Under the pieces are notes generated by a model. It was not told where the DNA came from, made no database searches, and saw only the letters and a list, made by a program, of their open reading frames with translations. Positions 36,467 through 45,102 of a stretch of DNA of 64,000 nucleotides are shown in pieces. Within the stretch, counting starts at the first letter, position 1, and each line of letters begins with the position of its first letter. Position numbers and translations under genes: made by a program. The stretch comes from G963665495 sp963667575 (GTDB lineage: Bacteria > Desulfobacterota > Desulfovibrionia > Desulfovibrionales > Desulfovibrionaceae), in contig CAXXHY010000017.1 in the NCBI GenBank assembly GCA_963667575.2, positions 1 to 64,000 on the forward strand, read 5' to 3'.

Positions 36467-36850
36467 ATGACACGTATGGCATCGGTACATTGCAAAATCG
36501 TGCTGCTGACACTGCTGGCAGGCCTGTTGGCCTTTCCTCTGATTGCCTCGGCCGGAGACGAAGACGGTGATCCCAACGGTACGCGCCTCAAAGCCTTGCT
36601 GGAGGAGCCCGCAATTGCCGAAAAATTGAAAAAATCGCCCGTTTCCAGTGATGGGGATTTTGACGTTTTATGCGGTCTCGAAATATCCAATGCTATTGGT
36701 GACATCATCTGGGAATACAGACGTAGACATGACGATTGCCCCAGCAGAGATAAATGGACTTCCGTGACCTATTGCGTAACGCACAGCAATACCTGCAAGC
36801 ACTTCACATGGAATCCCCACTGTCTTTACGACAGTGACCGATGCCCCTGA
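36467..36850 (+). CDS. Six-cysteine exported protein, copy 5
   Basis: A 127-residue paralogue. The signal peptide ends ...LIASAGDE, then DGDPNGTRLKALLEEPAIAEK. Cysteine spacing is C-x21-C-x11-C-x6-C-x8-C-x6-C. WEYRRRHDDC and FTWNPHCL keep the family pattern. AAAAGGAG lies before the ATG. It is the last member. A long inverted repeat (36912-36958) follows, without a T run. Confidence 0.82.
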   Translation: MTRMASVHCKIVLLTLLAGLLAFPLIASAGDEDGDPNGTRLKALLEEPAIAEKLKKSPVSSDGDFDVLCGLEISNAIGDIIWEYRRRHDDCPSRDKWTSVTYCVTHSNTCKHFTWNPHCLYDSDRCP

Positions 36851-36911
36851 ACAAGCCTGGGGCATGGACAACTCTCCGCTGCAGCACACTCTCCTACCGA
36901 ACAACGCACAC

Positions 36912-36958
36912 GAACCCCGAACACGTCCCTGAAAAAAGGGGACGTCTTCGGGGTTCGA
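36912..36958. repeat. Long inverted repeat after the six-cysteine cluster
   Basis: CGAACCCCGAA...ACGTCCC and GGGGACGT...TTCGGGGTTCG pair over about 20 bp with one mismatch, around an A-rich loop. No T run follows on either strand, so it is not a standard terminator. It may still end or protect the cluster transcript. Confidence 0.5.
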
Positions 36959-37072
36959 AAAAATACAATCAGATCTCAACACAAGTATCTGCCAGCAATA
37001 TCAGGCCGGCTTTGCAGGACCAGGCGTATCGCAAAAATCCGGTTCGTTGTTCAAGGCCCGTAAAGACGCCTC

Positions 37073-38803
37073 CTAGCCCAACTGGGAAAGCTTCTTGTAA
37101 ATCCGCGTGACATACTCTTCATCCAGGGGAGAAGTGCCTGCCTGCAAGCGCTGCCGAAAAAGGCCGGCCTCGATTTCCGGCATCCCCTGCAGCACCTGCT
37201 CCATGGCCGCAGTCTGGGAAGTGGCCATCAGAAAATAGGCCAGCCCCAGTCCGTAGACCGGATCGTCGGGATCCACGGTGCGCAGTTTGCCGAAGGCATT
37301 GAGTCCGGTATCAAATTGATTGGTAAGCAACGATGCCAGGCCCAGGGCCAACAGGTACTGCTGCTTGTCCGGCTGCAATACGCAGGCCTGCTGCGAGAAA
37401 TGGTAAAACGCCGCATTGTTGCCCTGCATATGCGCGGCGCGTCCGTTTTCGTAGGCCGCCTGCGCCCTGGTCACGTTCCTGATGTTCAGCTTGTCCCAGA
37501 AGTACTCCTTGAAACTCAGGCGCCCGTCCTGGGAGATCAGCGAATGGGCGTATTGAAATATGAAGATCTGATTCCAGACGGCCAGCAGAAGCAGCACCCC
37601 GACCGCGGCCGACAGCAGCGCCTTGCTCGGGCGCAGGGCGTCCGCGCCCAAAGCCAGGCCCAGGGCGAAAAAGGGCAGCGCGCCTGTCAGAAAACGATTG
37701 CCGAACGAACTCCCCATGGAGCCCAGGGACGCGACGAAATAAATCTCCAGTCCCACAGCCGCCAGGCAGCAGACCAGCAGCAGTCTGGACCGCTTCCAGA
37801 GCAGCAGCAGCCCCAGCGCCCCCAGCAAAAGAACAGGATGCCAGGCGAACAACCCGTGATGGTTGCTGTAACTGAAGAGCGTACCGAGCAGATGCGGGCT
37901 GAAAAACGAAAAGGTCTGCACCTTGGGAGGCACGGTAATGGGCGAACCGTAAATGGCGTTCCAGATGATCATCTGCGGGGTAATGGTCACCAGAAACACC
38001 AGGACGAACAGCACGTTGGTTTTGAGCCATTTTCCGAAAGCACCGGGAACCCTACGGTCCCTCCAGAGCAGATGTACGGAATAGACCACCGCCGCCGCGG
38101 CATAGAGAATGTCCTGCCAGCGGGTCAGAAACATCAAACCGGCGCAGACAGCGGTTGTCCAGTGCAGTTTCTTTTCCAGTAAACAATACAGAAACAGGGC
38201 CACGCAGAAAAAAGACACATTGTGCGCGTAGGGCGTGTAGGACCAGACCGTATAGGTCCATTGCGTGGCGAACATCACGGCCAGACAGGCCAGCAGCGTG
38301 GCCAGTCCGGAGGCGTAGCGTTTCAAAATCTTGCTGACGAATACGAAGCCCAGCAGCGTGTAGAACGAATTGGCCACCCAGACAAAGAGCTGGTACAGGC
38401 TCGAGTACCCATCCGCAGCAAGGTGGGATCCGAACATCCGCGCGCACAGCGTCGCCAGATGCGCCAGCAGAAAAAACGGCGCCCAGAAGATGGCCGCCCC
38501 CACCGCGTATTGATTTTCAGGCAGCCCCGATACCGCCATCCGCAGCTGATCCACATACGCGGGGCCGAGAAGCCTGGTAATCTCGTTGGTGAAATTCAGA
38601 TCGAAATCCATGACCACGGAGCGTACGTACATGAAGTAAAATACGCTGTCGTACGGAAGTACGCGATGGGCGGGATTGTTGAGATATCCCATCCATGCGT
38701 AGAATATTGTCAGCAGGATATAGCATCCTGCCAGCAAGGCGAAAATACGTCCGCCGCTCAACCATTCGTTTTCATGCCGGCCTTTGCCCGAGAACTCTTC
38801 CAA
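37073..38803 (-). CDS. Multi-pass membrane protein with probable TPR-like C-terminus
   Basis: A 576-residue protein. About ten hydrophobic helices cover residues 20-420, with an external loop after the first (LNNPAHRVLPYDSVFYFMYVR) in the manner of GT-C glycosyltransferases. The C-terminal 140 residues contain helix pairs (NNAAFYHFSQQACVLQPDKQ..., TNQFDTGLNAFGKLRTVDPDD) like tetratricopeptide repeats. A sugar-transfer role from polyprenyl phosphate is possible but no catalytic motif is certain. It is monocistronic and faces the six-cysteine cluster from the other side. Confidence 0.7.
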   Translation of the reverse strand: MEEFSGKGRHENEWLSGGRIFALLAGCYILLTIFYAWMGYLNNPAHRVLPYDSVFYFMYVRSVVMDFDLNFTNEITRLLGPAYVDQLRMAVSGLPENQYAVGAAIFWAPFFLLAHLATLCARMFGSHLAADGYSSLYQLFVWVANSFYTLLGFVFVSKILKRYASGLATLLACLAVMFATQWTYTVWSYTPYAHNVSFFCVALFLYCLLEKKLHWTTAVCAGLMFLTRWQDILYAAAAVVYSVHLLWRDRRVPGAFGKWLKTNVLFVLVFLVTITPQMIIWNAIYGSPITVPPKVQTFSFFSPHLLGTLFSYSNHHGLFAWHPVLLLGALGLLLLWKRSRLLLVCCLAAVGLEIYFVASLGSMGSSFGNRFLTGALPFFALGLALGADALRPSKALLSAAVGVLLLLAVWNQIFIFQYAHSLISQDGRLSFKEYFWDKLNIRNVTRAQAAYENGRAAHMQGNNAAFYHFSQQACVLQPDKQQYLLALGLASLLTNQFDTGLNAFGKLRTVDPDDPVYGLGLAYFLMATSQTAAMEQVLQGMPEIEAGLFRQRLQAGTSPLDEEYVTRIYKKLSQLG

Positions 38804-38839
38804 AGCCCCCTCCCCTCAAATGCGCGCCTTGCGCGCGTA

Positions 38840-39361
38840 TCAGTCGTCCCAGCCGGTCCCCCAATCGTACTTGCGTTTGGAATAATTCATGATGAGGGAA
38901 GTCTCGGTTCTGGTTACTCCGTCGATCTTGTTGATTTTCTTATAGATCAGCTCGTTCAAATCTTCAAGAGAACGAGTAATGAATTCGGTATAGATATCGG
39001 AATTCCCCGTAGCATTGACTATGAACCAGACTTCTTCGAGTTTCTCCAGTTCCTCCGTGATATGATCGATCTTCTCCAGGTCGCAGCAGATGCGGATAAT
39101 GCCCACGATTTCAAAGCCGATTTTGAACGGATTGCTCACCGCGACGATCTGAATGATTCCCTCGCTGGTCAGTCTGTTCAGACGCGTACGCACCGTGGCC
39201 TCTGAAATGCCGATCTGCTTGGCGATTTCCGTATTGGCTATCCTGCCGTCCTGCTGCAGCAGGCGGATCATTTCGCGATCTATGCGGTCCAGACTGCGCC
39301 GTTTTTTCTTCTTTGCCGTACCGTTTGCCGCCGGGTCTGTTTCATTGCTCATATTTTTCAA
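38840..39361 (-). CDS. Lrp/AsnC-family transcriptional regulator
   Basis: A 173-residue regulator. The N-terminus is basic (KKKKRR), followed by the helix-turn-helix LDRIDREMIRLLQQDGRIANTEIAKQIGISEATVRTRLNRL and the RAM ligand domain (IVAVSNPFKIGFEIVGIIRI). It lies divergent from the aldehyde dehydrogenase operon across 240 bp. Members sense amino acids and act on neighbouring genes, so control of the beta-alanine-type operon is likely but inferred. Confidence 0.92.
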   Translation of the reverse strand: MKNMSNETDPAANGTAKKKKRRSLDRIDREMIRLLQQDGRIANTEIAKQIGISEATVRTRLNRLTSEGIIQIVAVSNPFKIGFEIVGIIRICCDLEKIDHITEELEKLEEVWFIVNATGNSDIYTEFITRSLEDLNELIYKKINKIDGVTRTETSLIMNYSKRKYDWGTGWDD

Positions 39362-39601
39362 TTATTCCTCATTGTTAATACATATCGCCAATCAGAAAAT
39401 GGCCGACAACCCTTGAAAAGGGACTTTCTCATGGGTTCTTTCAGCTGTCAATTTTTTAACACAATTCGATCTTTTTTCAATTTATAATTACATAAATCGT
39501 CATTTTTAAGCTTTTAATCTTGACTTTTCGAACAAACAACGACAATTTTCTTCGCATATCGTACATGAACATACCGAGTCCATTTCAGAGGAGGAGAACG
39601 G

Positions 39602-41056
39602 ATGAGTCTGCCCGTGATGAAAAATTATATCGATGGCGAGTGGGTCGCTTCCGAGACCACTACATTTGGAGACATTTACCGCCCTGCAACTGGTGAAAAA
39701 ATCGCTCAGGTGCCCTACTCCACGGCCAAAGACCTGGACCAGGCCGTACAGGCCGCCAAGGCCGCCTTTCCCGAATGGCGCGAAACACCGCCTCTGACAC
39801 GGGCCCGCTACCTGTTCAGCATGAAGGAAGCGTTCGAAGAGAACTTTGAAGACATCGCCCGCGTACTTACCATCGAACAGGGCAAGGCCATTGACGAATC
39901 CCGCGGAGAGGTCCGCCGGATGATCGAGAACGTCGAGCATGCCACCGCCGTCACCACGCTGCAGTGCGGGTACACTCTGGAAGACATCGCCCGCGGCATC
40001 GACTGCATGGGGCATCGCCAGCCCATGGGCGTTTTCGCCTGTATCGCTCCCTACAATTTTCCGGCCATGGTGCCCTGGTGGTTCCTGCCCTACGCCATTG
40101 TTTCGGGCAATACCTATGTGGTCAAACCCTCCGAACAGGTGCCCATGACCCAGACGCGGATTTTTGAAATCCTCGACGACGTGGGGCTGCCCGAGGGCGT
40201 GGTGAACATGGTCCACGGCAGCCGCGACGTGGTCAACGCCATATTGGACAACCCGGACATCGAAGGCGTTTCTTTTGTGGGCTCCACTCCCACGGCCCGC
40301 TACATCTACCAGCGCTGCGGCGAAACCGGCAAACGCGTCCAGTCTTTGGGCGGCGCCAAGAACATCGTCGCCGTCACTCCGGACGCCAATCTCAAGGCCG
40401 GTCTGCCCTCGCTGATCACCTCCTTTTTCGGTTGTTCGGGCCAGCGCTGCTTGTCCGGTTCGATCTTCTGCCCGGTGGGCGACAGCGACGGTTCGGTCAA
40501 AAAGGCCTTTGTGGAAGCCGCCAAAAACATCAAGGTGGGCGACGGCCTGGACGAGTCCAGCACCATGGGTCCGGTGGTCAGCGAAGCGCACCGCAAGCGC
40601 GTGCTGGATTACATTGAAAAAGGCATTGCCGAAGGCGCCGAACTGCTGCTGGACGGCCGCGGCTGCACCGTGGACGGCCTTCCCGACGGATTTTTCGTGG
40701 GCCCCACCATTTTCGGCAACGTCAGCCCGGACATGACCATTGCCAAAGAGGAAATCTTCGGCCCCGTGGTCAGCATCATCGATACGCAGAACCTGGACGA
40801 GGTCATCGAAATCATCAATACGCGCGGATTCGCCAACGCCGCCTGCCTGTACACCCAGGACGGCGCGGCCGCCCGCAAATTCAAATACCGCGTCAAGCCC
40901 AGCATGGTCGGCATCAATATCGGCATTGCCGCGCCCATGAGCTTCTTCCCCTTTGGCGGGGCAGGCAACTCCATGTTCGGCGACGTCAAAGGACACGGCC
41001 AGGAGATCTTCCAGTTCTTCACCGACACCAAAGTCGTGATCCAGCGCTGGTTTTAA
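39602..41056 (+). CDS. mmsA: CoA-acylating (methyl)malonate-semialdehyde dehydrogenase
   Basis: A 484-residue aldehyde dehydrogenase. The catalytic Cys is at about residue 283 (GCSGQRCLSGS) with the N-terminal YIDGEWV and VTPDANLKAGL segments and FPFGGAGNSMFGDVKGHG at the end, all features of MmsA/IolA enzymes. It converts malonate- or methylmalonate semialdehyde plus CoA and NAD to acetyl- or propionyl-CoA, CO2 and NADH. The strong GAGGAGG site and the aminotransferase two genes on support an amino acid catabolic operon. The substrate is inferred. Confidence 0.9.
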   Translation: MSLPVMKNYIDGEWVASETTTFGDIYRPATGEKIAQVPYSTAKDLDQAVQAAKAAFPEWRETPPLTRARYLFSMKEAFEENFEDIARVLTIEQGKAIDESRGEVRRMIENVEHATAVTTLQCGYTLEDIARGIDCMGHRQPMGVFACIAPYNFPAMVPWWFLPYAIVSGNTYVVKPSEQVPMTQTRIFEILDDVGLPEGVVNMVHGSRDVVNAILDNPDIEGVSFVGSTPTARYIYQRCGETGKRVQSLGGAKNIVAVTPDANLKAGLPSLITSFFGCSGQRCLSGSIFCPVGDSDGSVKKAFVEAAKNIKVGDGLDESSTMGPVVSEAHRKRVLDYIEKGIAEGAELLLDGRGCTVDGLPDGFFVGPTIFGNVSPDMTIAKEEIFGPVVSIIDTQNLDEVIEIINTRGFANAACLYTQDGAAARKFKYRVKPSMVGINIGIAAPMSFFPFGGAGNSMFGDVKGHGQEIFQFFTDTKVVIQRWF

Positions 41057-41128
41057 GAGGGGGAATGGTTCTTAAGAATCTCCCAAAACCTTTGGCTGAT
41101 TTACTGCAAGATACTCACATACATATCG

Positions 41129-41190
41129 CGGGGGTCTGGGGGGGATCATCCCCCCCAGCGGGGCATGGGGCAGAGCCCCAATACCCCACC
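41129..41190. repeat. G-rich palindromic element between mmsA and the ferritin-like gene
   Basis: A 10-bp perfect stem (CTGGGGGGGA / TCCCCCCCAG, 41136-41158) is followed by TGGGGC-AGA-GCCCCA (41166-41180). Neither has a T run. It looks like a dispersed extragenic palindrome of the kind common in Desulfovibrio-type genomes, or an attenuator inside the operon. Confidence 0.55.
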
Positions 41191-41212
41191 CCCAAATTTT
41201 TCGGAGCATACT

Positions 41213-41617
41213 ATGCCGTTAGAAAATTTTGGCGCCATCCTGACTTTTGCCGAGAGCCTGGAGACCCAGGATGCGGAATTTTACAAGGCCGTGGCCGACA
41301 GGGACACTCTCTGGGCGGATCTGGGAGCCGAGGCCGCCAAGAACTGCAAACAGGTTCAGCGCATCCGCCGGGAGTTTGTTTCGGAGATGATTCTCGAGCA
41401 GATCCGGGATTTCACCCGGGCCCCGTATGAGATCGAAGTACCGGCCCCTGCCGGACTGGATGACGCAGGTTTGAAGGAAGCGGCCCGCAAGCTGGAAACA
41501 CGGGCCCAGGATTTTTACGAAACCGCAGCGGACAAACTCCAGGTCCTGCCCGAAGTGGCCCGCGCGCTCAAACGTCTGGCCAAGAAGCGCAGCGCGCGTC
41601 TTGGCAGACTCCAATAA
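41213..41617 (+). CDS. Ferritin-like/rubrerythrin-related small protein
   Basis: A 134-residue, all-helical protein. AILTFAESLETQDAEFYKAV and RKLETRAQDFYETAADKL resemble the paired helices of rubrerythrin-like ferritin folds. The E-x2-H iron ligands of true rubrerythrins are not seen, and the C-terminus is basic. It may not bind a di-iron site. GGAG stands 5 bases before the ATG. The gene sits between mmsA and the aminotransferase and is probably cotranscribed. Its role there is unknown. Confidence 0.6.
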   Translation: MPLENFGAILTFAESLETQDAEFYKAVADRDTLWADLGAEAAKNCKQVQRIRREFVSEMILEQIRDFTRAPYEIEVPAPAGLDDAGLKEAARKLETRAQDFYETAADKLQVLPEVARALKRLAKKRSARLGRLQ

Positions 41618-41638
41618 TTGAGAAAAGGAGAACGTCCC

Positions 41639-42982
41639 ATGGCCGCAACACCCGTATTGCCTGCTTACGATCATACGCCCAAACCATACGCCGGGCCTTC
41701 CATAGAAAAAGTCAGCGAACTGCGCAGCAAATACCTGTCGCCGGGCATCGTGCTCAACTACAAAAAGCCCATCATGATCGTGGAAGGCTCCATGCAGTAC
41801 CTCTACGACGAAAAGGGCCGCCGCTACATGGACGGCATCGGCGGCATCGTTACCATCAGCGTGGGCCATTGCCATCCCTATGTGGTTGCCAAGGCCAAAG
41901 AGCAGCTGGAAACCCTGCAGCACACGACCACCATCTACTACCACCCCAACATTGCCGAATACGCCGAACTGCTGGCCGAAAGTTTTCCCGGAGATCTGAA
42001 GTGCGTCTACTTCGTGAACTCCGGCTCCGAAGCCAATGACCTGGCTCTGCTCATGGCCCGGGCCTACACCGGCAACTTCGACATCGTGGCCCTGCGCAAC
42101 GGCTACCACGGCGGCAGCCCAGGCGCCATGGGACTGACCTCCCACAGCAGCTGGAAGTTCAACGCCCCGCACAGCTTCGGCGTACACCATGCCATCGTGC
42201 CGGATCCCTATCGCGGACCTTACGGCTGGGATGATCCCGATGCCGGCAAAAAGTACGCGGAGGACGTGCAGAGCGTTATCCGCTTTGCCACCTCCGGCCA
42301 GGTGGGCGGCTACTTTGCCGAATCCATCCAGGGTGTGGGCGGTTCGGTGGTCTACCCGGACGGCTACCTCAAGCAGGCCTACGAATACGTCCGCGCTGCC
42401 GGCGGCCTGTGCATCGCGGACGAAGTGCAGACCGGTTTCGGCCGGACGGGCGAAAAATTCTGGGGATTCGAACTGCAGGGCGTGCAGCCGGACATCGTGA
42501 CCATGGCCAAGGGCATCGGCAACGGCACGCCTCTGGCCGCGGTGGTTACCACACAGGAAATCGCCAGGACTCTGACCCAGCGTACGCACTTCAACACCTT
42601 TGGCGGCAACCCGGTATCCTGCGCCATCGGCAAGGCCGTACTGGAAGTCATCAAGGAAGAGAACCTGCAGCAGCGTTGTCTGGAAATGGGCAACTACATG
42701 ATGGACGGATTCAGGAAGCTGCAGGCCAAGCACAGCCTCATCGGCGATGTCCGCGGCAAAGGCTTGATGACCGGCATCGAGCTGGTGGAAGACCGCGCCA
42801 CAAAGACCCCGGCCACAAAGGCCACAGCCGAGGTTTTCGAGCGGACCAAGGACCTGGGCCTGCTGCTGGGCAAGGGCGGCTTCTTCGGCAATGTCCTGCG
42901 CATCAAGCCTCCCATGTGCCTGACCAAGGAAGACATCGACTTCATGATCGAAGTCCTGGACATCGCCATCGGCGAAGCCTGA
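41639..42982 (+). CDS. Class III aminotransferase (alanine-glyoxylate/beta-alanine type)
   Basis: A 447-residue PLP enzyme. The PLP Lys is near residue 291 (MAKGIGNGTPLAAV), with the FVNSGSEANDLALLMAR phosphate-binding segment, the Asp in CIADEVQTGFGRTG and the NTFGGNPVSCA motif, as in AGXT2-like and beta-alanine-pyruvate aminotransferases. AAAAGGAG precedes the ATG. Together with mmsA it would turn beta-alanine (or beta-aminoisobutyrate) into a semialdehyde and then an acyl-CoA. The true substrate needs biochemistry. Confidence 0.88.
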   Translation: MAATPVLPAYDHTPKPYAGPSIEKVSELRSKYLSPGIVLNYKKPIMIVEGSMQYLYDEKGRRYMDGIGGIVTISVGHCHPYVVAKAKEQLETLQHTTTIYYHPNIAEYAELLAESFPGDLKCVYFVNSGSEANDLALLMARAYTGNFDIVALRNGYHGGSPGAMGLTSHSSWKFNAPHSFGVHHAIVPDPYRGPYGWDDPDAGKKYAEDVQSVIRFATSGQVGGYFAESIQGVGGSVVYPDGYLKQAYEYVRAAGGLCIADEVQTGFGRTGEKFWGFELQGVQPDIVTMAKGIGNGTPLAAVVTTQEIARTLTQRTHFNTFGGNPVSCAIGKAVLEVIKEENLQQRCLEMGNYMMDGFRKLQAKHSLIGDVRGKGLMTGIELVEDRATKTPATKATAEVFERTKDLGLLLGKGGFFGNVLRIKPPMCLTKEDIDFMIEVLDIAIGEA

Positions 42983-43005
42983 TTCAAAACAAAAGAGATC
43001 ATTTC

Positions 43006-43037
43006 AAGGGGTGCGGTTTATTGGTCGCACCCCTTTT
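43006..43037. terminator. Bidirectional terminator between convergent genes
   Basis: AAGGGGTGCG and CGCACCCC pair and T5 follows. It closes the aminotransferase operon and the convergent dehydrogenase gene, which stops at 43039. Confidence 0.85.
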
Positions 43038-43038
43038 T

Positions 43039-44037
43039 CTATGCCTGTTTCCGGGCGAAAGTCGTCAGCTCGTACGGATTCTCCACGCCGGTCTCCAGGT
43101 CGTGCAGATTTTTGAAGATATTCCTGATCATGTGTCTGATGGTCTCACCCGTGTAAAAGGCCGAATGCGGACTGATGATCACATTTGGGAAGGTCCGCAA
43201 CTGTTCGTACTGTTGCTTTGTTTTTTCCCCTTCCTGATCGCGGAAAACAGCGTACTCGTTCTCGAGAACATCCAAGCCTGCCCCGCTGATTTTCCCGGAC
43301 GAAAGTCCGTGGATCAGCGCATCCGTGTCCACAAGGTCGCCCCGGGCCGTGTTGATAAGGATCGCATCATCCTTCATCCGGGCTATGGCTTCGGCGTCGA
43401 TCAAATGGTAGTTTTCCGGTGTGGCGCTGGTATGGATGCTGATTATATCGCTTTCACGCAAAAGGGTGTCCAGATCCACGGATTGCGTAAATTCCCCGCA
43501 TTCGTCGGAAAGATGTCCGCCACACGCCAAAAGACGGCAGCCGAATCCGCGAAGATGCTTCAACACCGTGGAAGCGATATGACCCGTTCCTATGATTCCA
43601 ACGGTACATGACGAAAGGTCGCGTCCTTTCTTGCCTTTGAGGTTGAAATTATGCTCGCTCACGCCTCTCAGAATCTGCCCCATGTTCCTGCAGCACATCA
43701 GCATCAGCATGATGGCGTAGTTGGCAACGGTTTCCGGAGGATAATGGTTATGGCAGACATGCAGCCCCACCTGGTTGGCGTGGGCTATGTCAATGTGATT
43801 GTAGCCGATGGACCGGCTGAGCAGATATTTGACGCCAACAGCCCTGAACAAATCTATATATTCAGCATTCATATCGCATACGGATGAGACAATGGCCTCG
43901 CTCCCCTTTGCAAGAACGATATTATCCTTATTCGGATGTGCCAAAGTACTACCGACTTCGTACCCATATTCTCTGCTGAAATGTTCTATATGCGGTTCTT
44001 CATCATTTTCTCTCAATCCATAGAAAAAAATCTTCAT
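43039..44037 (-). CDS. D-2-hydroxyacid dehydrogenase (D-lactate dehydrogenase/VanH-like)
   Basis: A 332-residue NAD-dependent dehydrogenase. The Rossmann motif TVGIIGTGHIAS and the catalytic set Arg (NTARGDLVD), Glu (LENEYAVF) and His (SPHSAFYT) are present. The segment MKIFFYGLREND and the SPHSAFYT motif are close to D-lactate dehydrogenases of the VanH/LdhA group. The internal ATG at 44037 is used because GGAGTAAGGA precedes it. It likely reduces pyruvate or a related 2-ketoacid. No van ligase gene is nearby, so a fermentative role is more likely than resistance. Confidence 0.85.
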   Translation of the reverse strand: MKIFFYGLRENDEEPHIEHFSREYGYEVGSTLAHPNKDNIVLAKGSEAIVSSVCDMNAEYIDLFRAVGVKYLLSRSIGYNHIDIAHANQVGLHVCHNHYPPETVANYAIMLMLMCCRNMGQILRGVSEHNFNLKGKKGRDLSSCTVGIIGTGHIASTVLKHLRGFGCRLLACGGHLSDECGEFTQSVDLDTLLRESDIISIHTSATPENYHLIDAEAIARMKDDAILINTARGDLVDTDALIHGLSSGKISGAGLDVLENEYAVFRDQEGEKTKQQYEQLRTFPNVIISPHSAFYTGETIRHMIRNIFKNLHDLETGVENPYELTTFARKQA

Positions 44038-44316
44038 ATCTATCCTTACTCCATACGTAATGCTTTTATATTTCAAAAGATGATGCAGCTTGATCGTGGA
44101 GCGCTCAAAAACGTCCCGGAGATTTTCCGGCACACTTTTTTGGGCAACTTCTATTCTATTTCAGGAGGATACTCATCCTGAGATTGTTGGCCATCGTACC
44201 GTACTCATTTCCTATTCCGCGCCCGTACCGAAGCCAGCAATTCTTTTGCCATCCACAGGCTTTTCTGGTAGTTCCATTCTGTTTGAGCAACGGACAGCAA
44301 CAAGCAAAAATATCCC

Positions 44317-45102
44317 ATGAACAACCGGCGAAAAAATACCTCTCTGCCACCAAGCTGCGGCATCATTCCCGCGCGCTATGCATCGTCCCGTTTTCCGGGC
44401 AAACCCCTGGCCGTACTGCTGGGAAAACCCATGTTCTGGCATGTGTATACGCGAGCGCGCCAATGCCGTTTTTTGGACTCCGTATATCTTGCCACCGATG
44501 ATGCGCGTATTTATGATAAGGCTAAGGAGCTTGATGTCCCGGTGTTGATGACTTCGGACGCACATACGAGCGGAACAGACCGCGTATATGAGGCTGCCCG
44601 GACCCTGAATCTGCCCGACGACAGCATCGTTGTGAACATCCAGGGGGATGAACCGGCTCTGGCGCCGGAAATGCTCGACCAACTGATCCGGGTGTTTGAA
44701 GATCCTCTGGTGAAAGTGGCGACACTGGCCCACAGCCCTTCGGCGGAAGAGGAAACCATGCTTGAATCGGAAGACAGGGTCAAGGTTGCGACCAACCTCA
44801 GGGACAATGCGCTCTATTTTTCGCGCGCCCTGATTCCCTGGTCCGGTACGGGCGTTCAGGTGGCACGCCTGCTGCACATCGGTATTTATGCGTTCCGCCT
44901 GCCGGAACTGCGGCAATTCGTCACCTTGCCCCGCTCGCCACTGGAGCAAAGCGAGCGGCTGGAACAATTACGGCTCCTCGACAATGAAATCCCCATCCGC
45001 GTGGTCCGTACCGAACACCGTTGCCACGGGGTTGACCGGCCCGCGGATATCGCTGTATTGGAAGCTTTATTAAGGGAGAATCAGATATGCAAGCCATCCT
45101 AG
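44317..45102 (+). CDS. kdsB: CMP-KDO synthetase (3-deoxy-manno-octulosonate cytidylyltransferase)
   Basis: A 261-residue nucleotidyltransferase. The N-terminal IPARYASSRFPGKPLAVLLG and the INGDEP-like VNIQGDEPALAPEMLDQL carry the CTP and Mg sites. HIGIYAFRLPELRQF and SPLEQSERLEQLRLLDN complete the family profile. It activates KDO for lipopolysaccharide core assembly. The stop lies 16 bp into the start of carA, so the two genes are probably cotranscribed. Confidence 0.95.
   Translation: MNNRRKNTSLPPSCGIIPARYASSRFPGKPLAVLLGKPMFWHVYTRARQCRFLDSVYLATDDARIYDKAKELDVPVLMTSDAHTSGTDRVYEAARTLNLPDDSIVVNIQGDEPALAPEMLDQLIRVFEDPLVKVATLAHSPSAEEETMLESEDRVKVATNLRDNALYFSRALIPWSGTGVQVARLLHIGIYAFRLPELRQFVTLPRSPLEQSERLEQLRLLDNEIPIRVVRTEHRCHGVDRPADIAVLEALLRENQICKPS

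Noticed and set aside
34610..36850. CRISPR-like or tandem DNA repeats
   Set aside because: The repetition is at protein level between divergent paralogues. No short direct DNA repeats with spacers are seen here or elsewhere in the window.
43039..44037. VanH-type glycopeptide resistance gene
   Set aside because: The sequence resembles VanH, but no VanA-type ligase or VanX is nearby. A D-lactate dehydrogenase is the simpler call.
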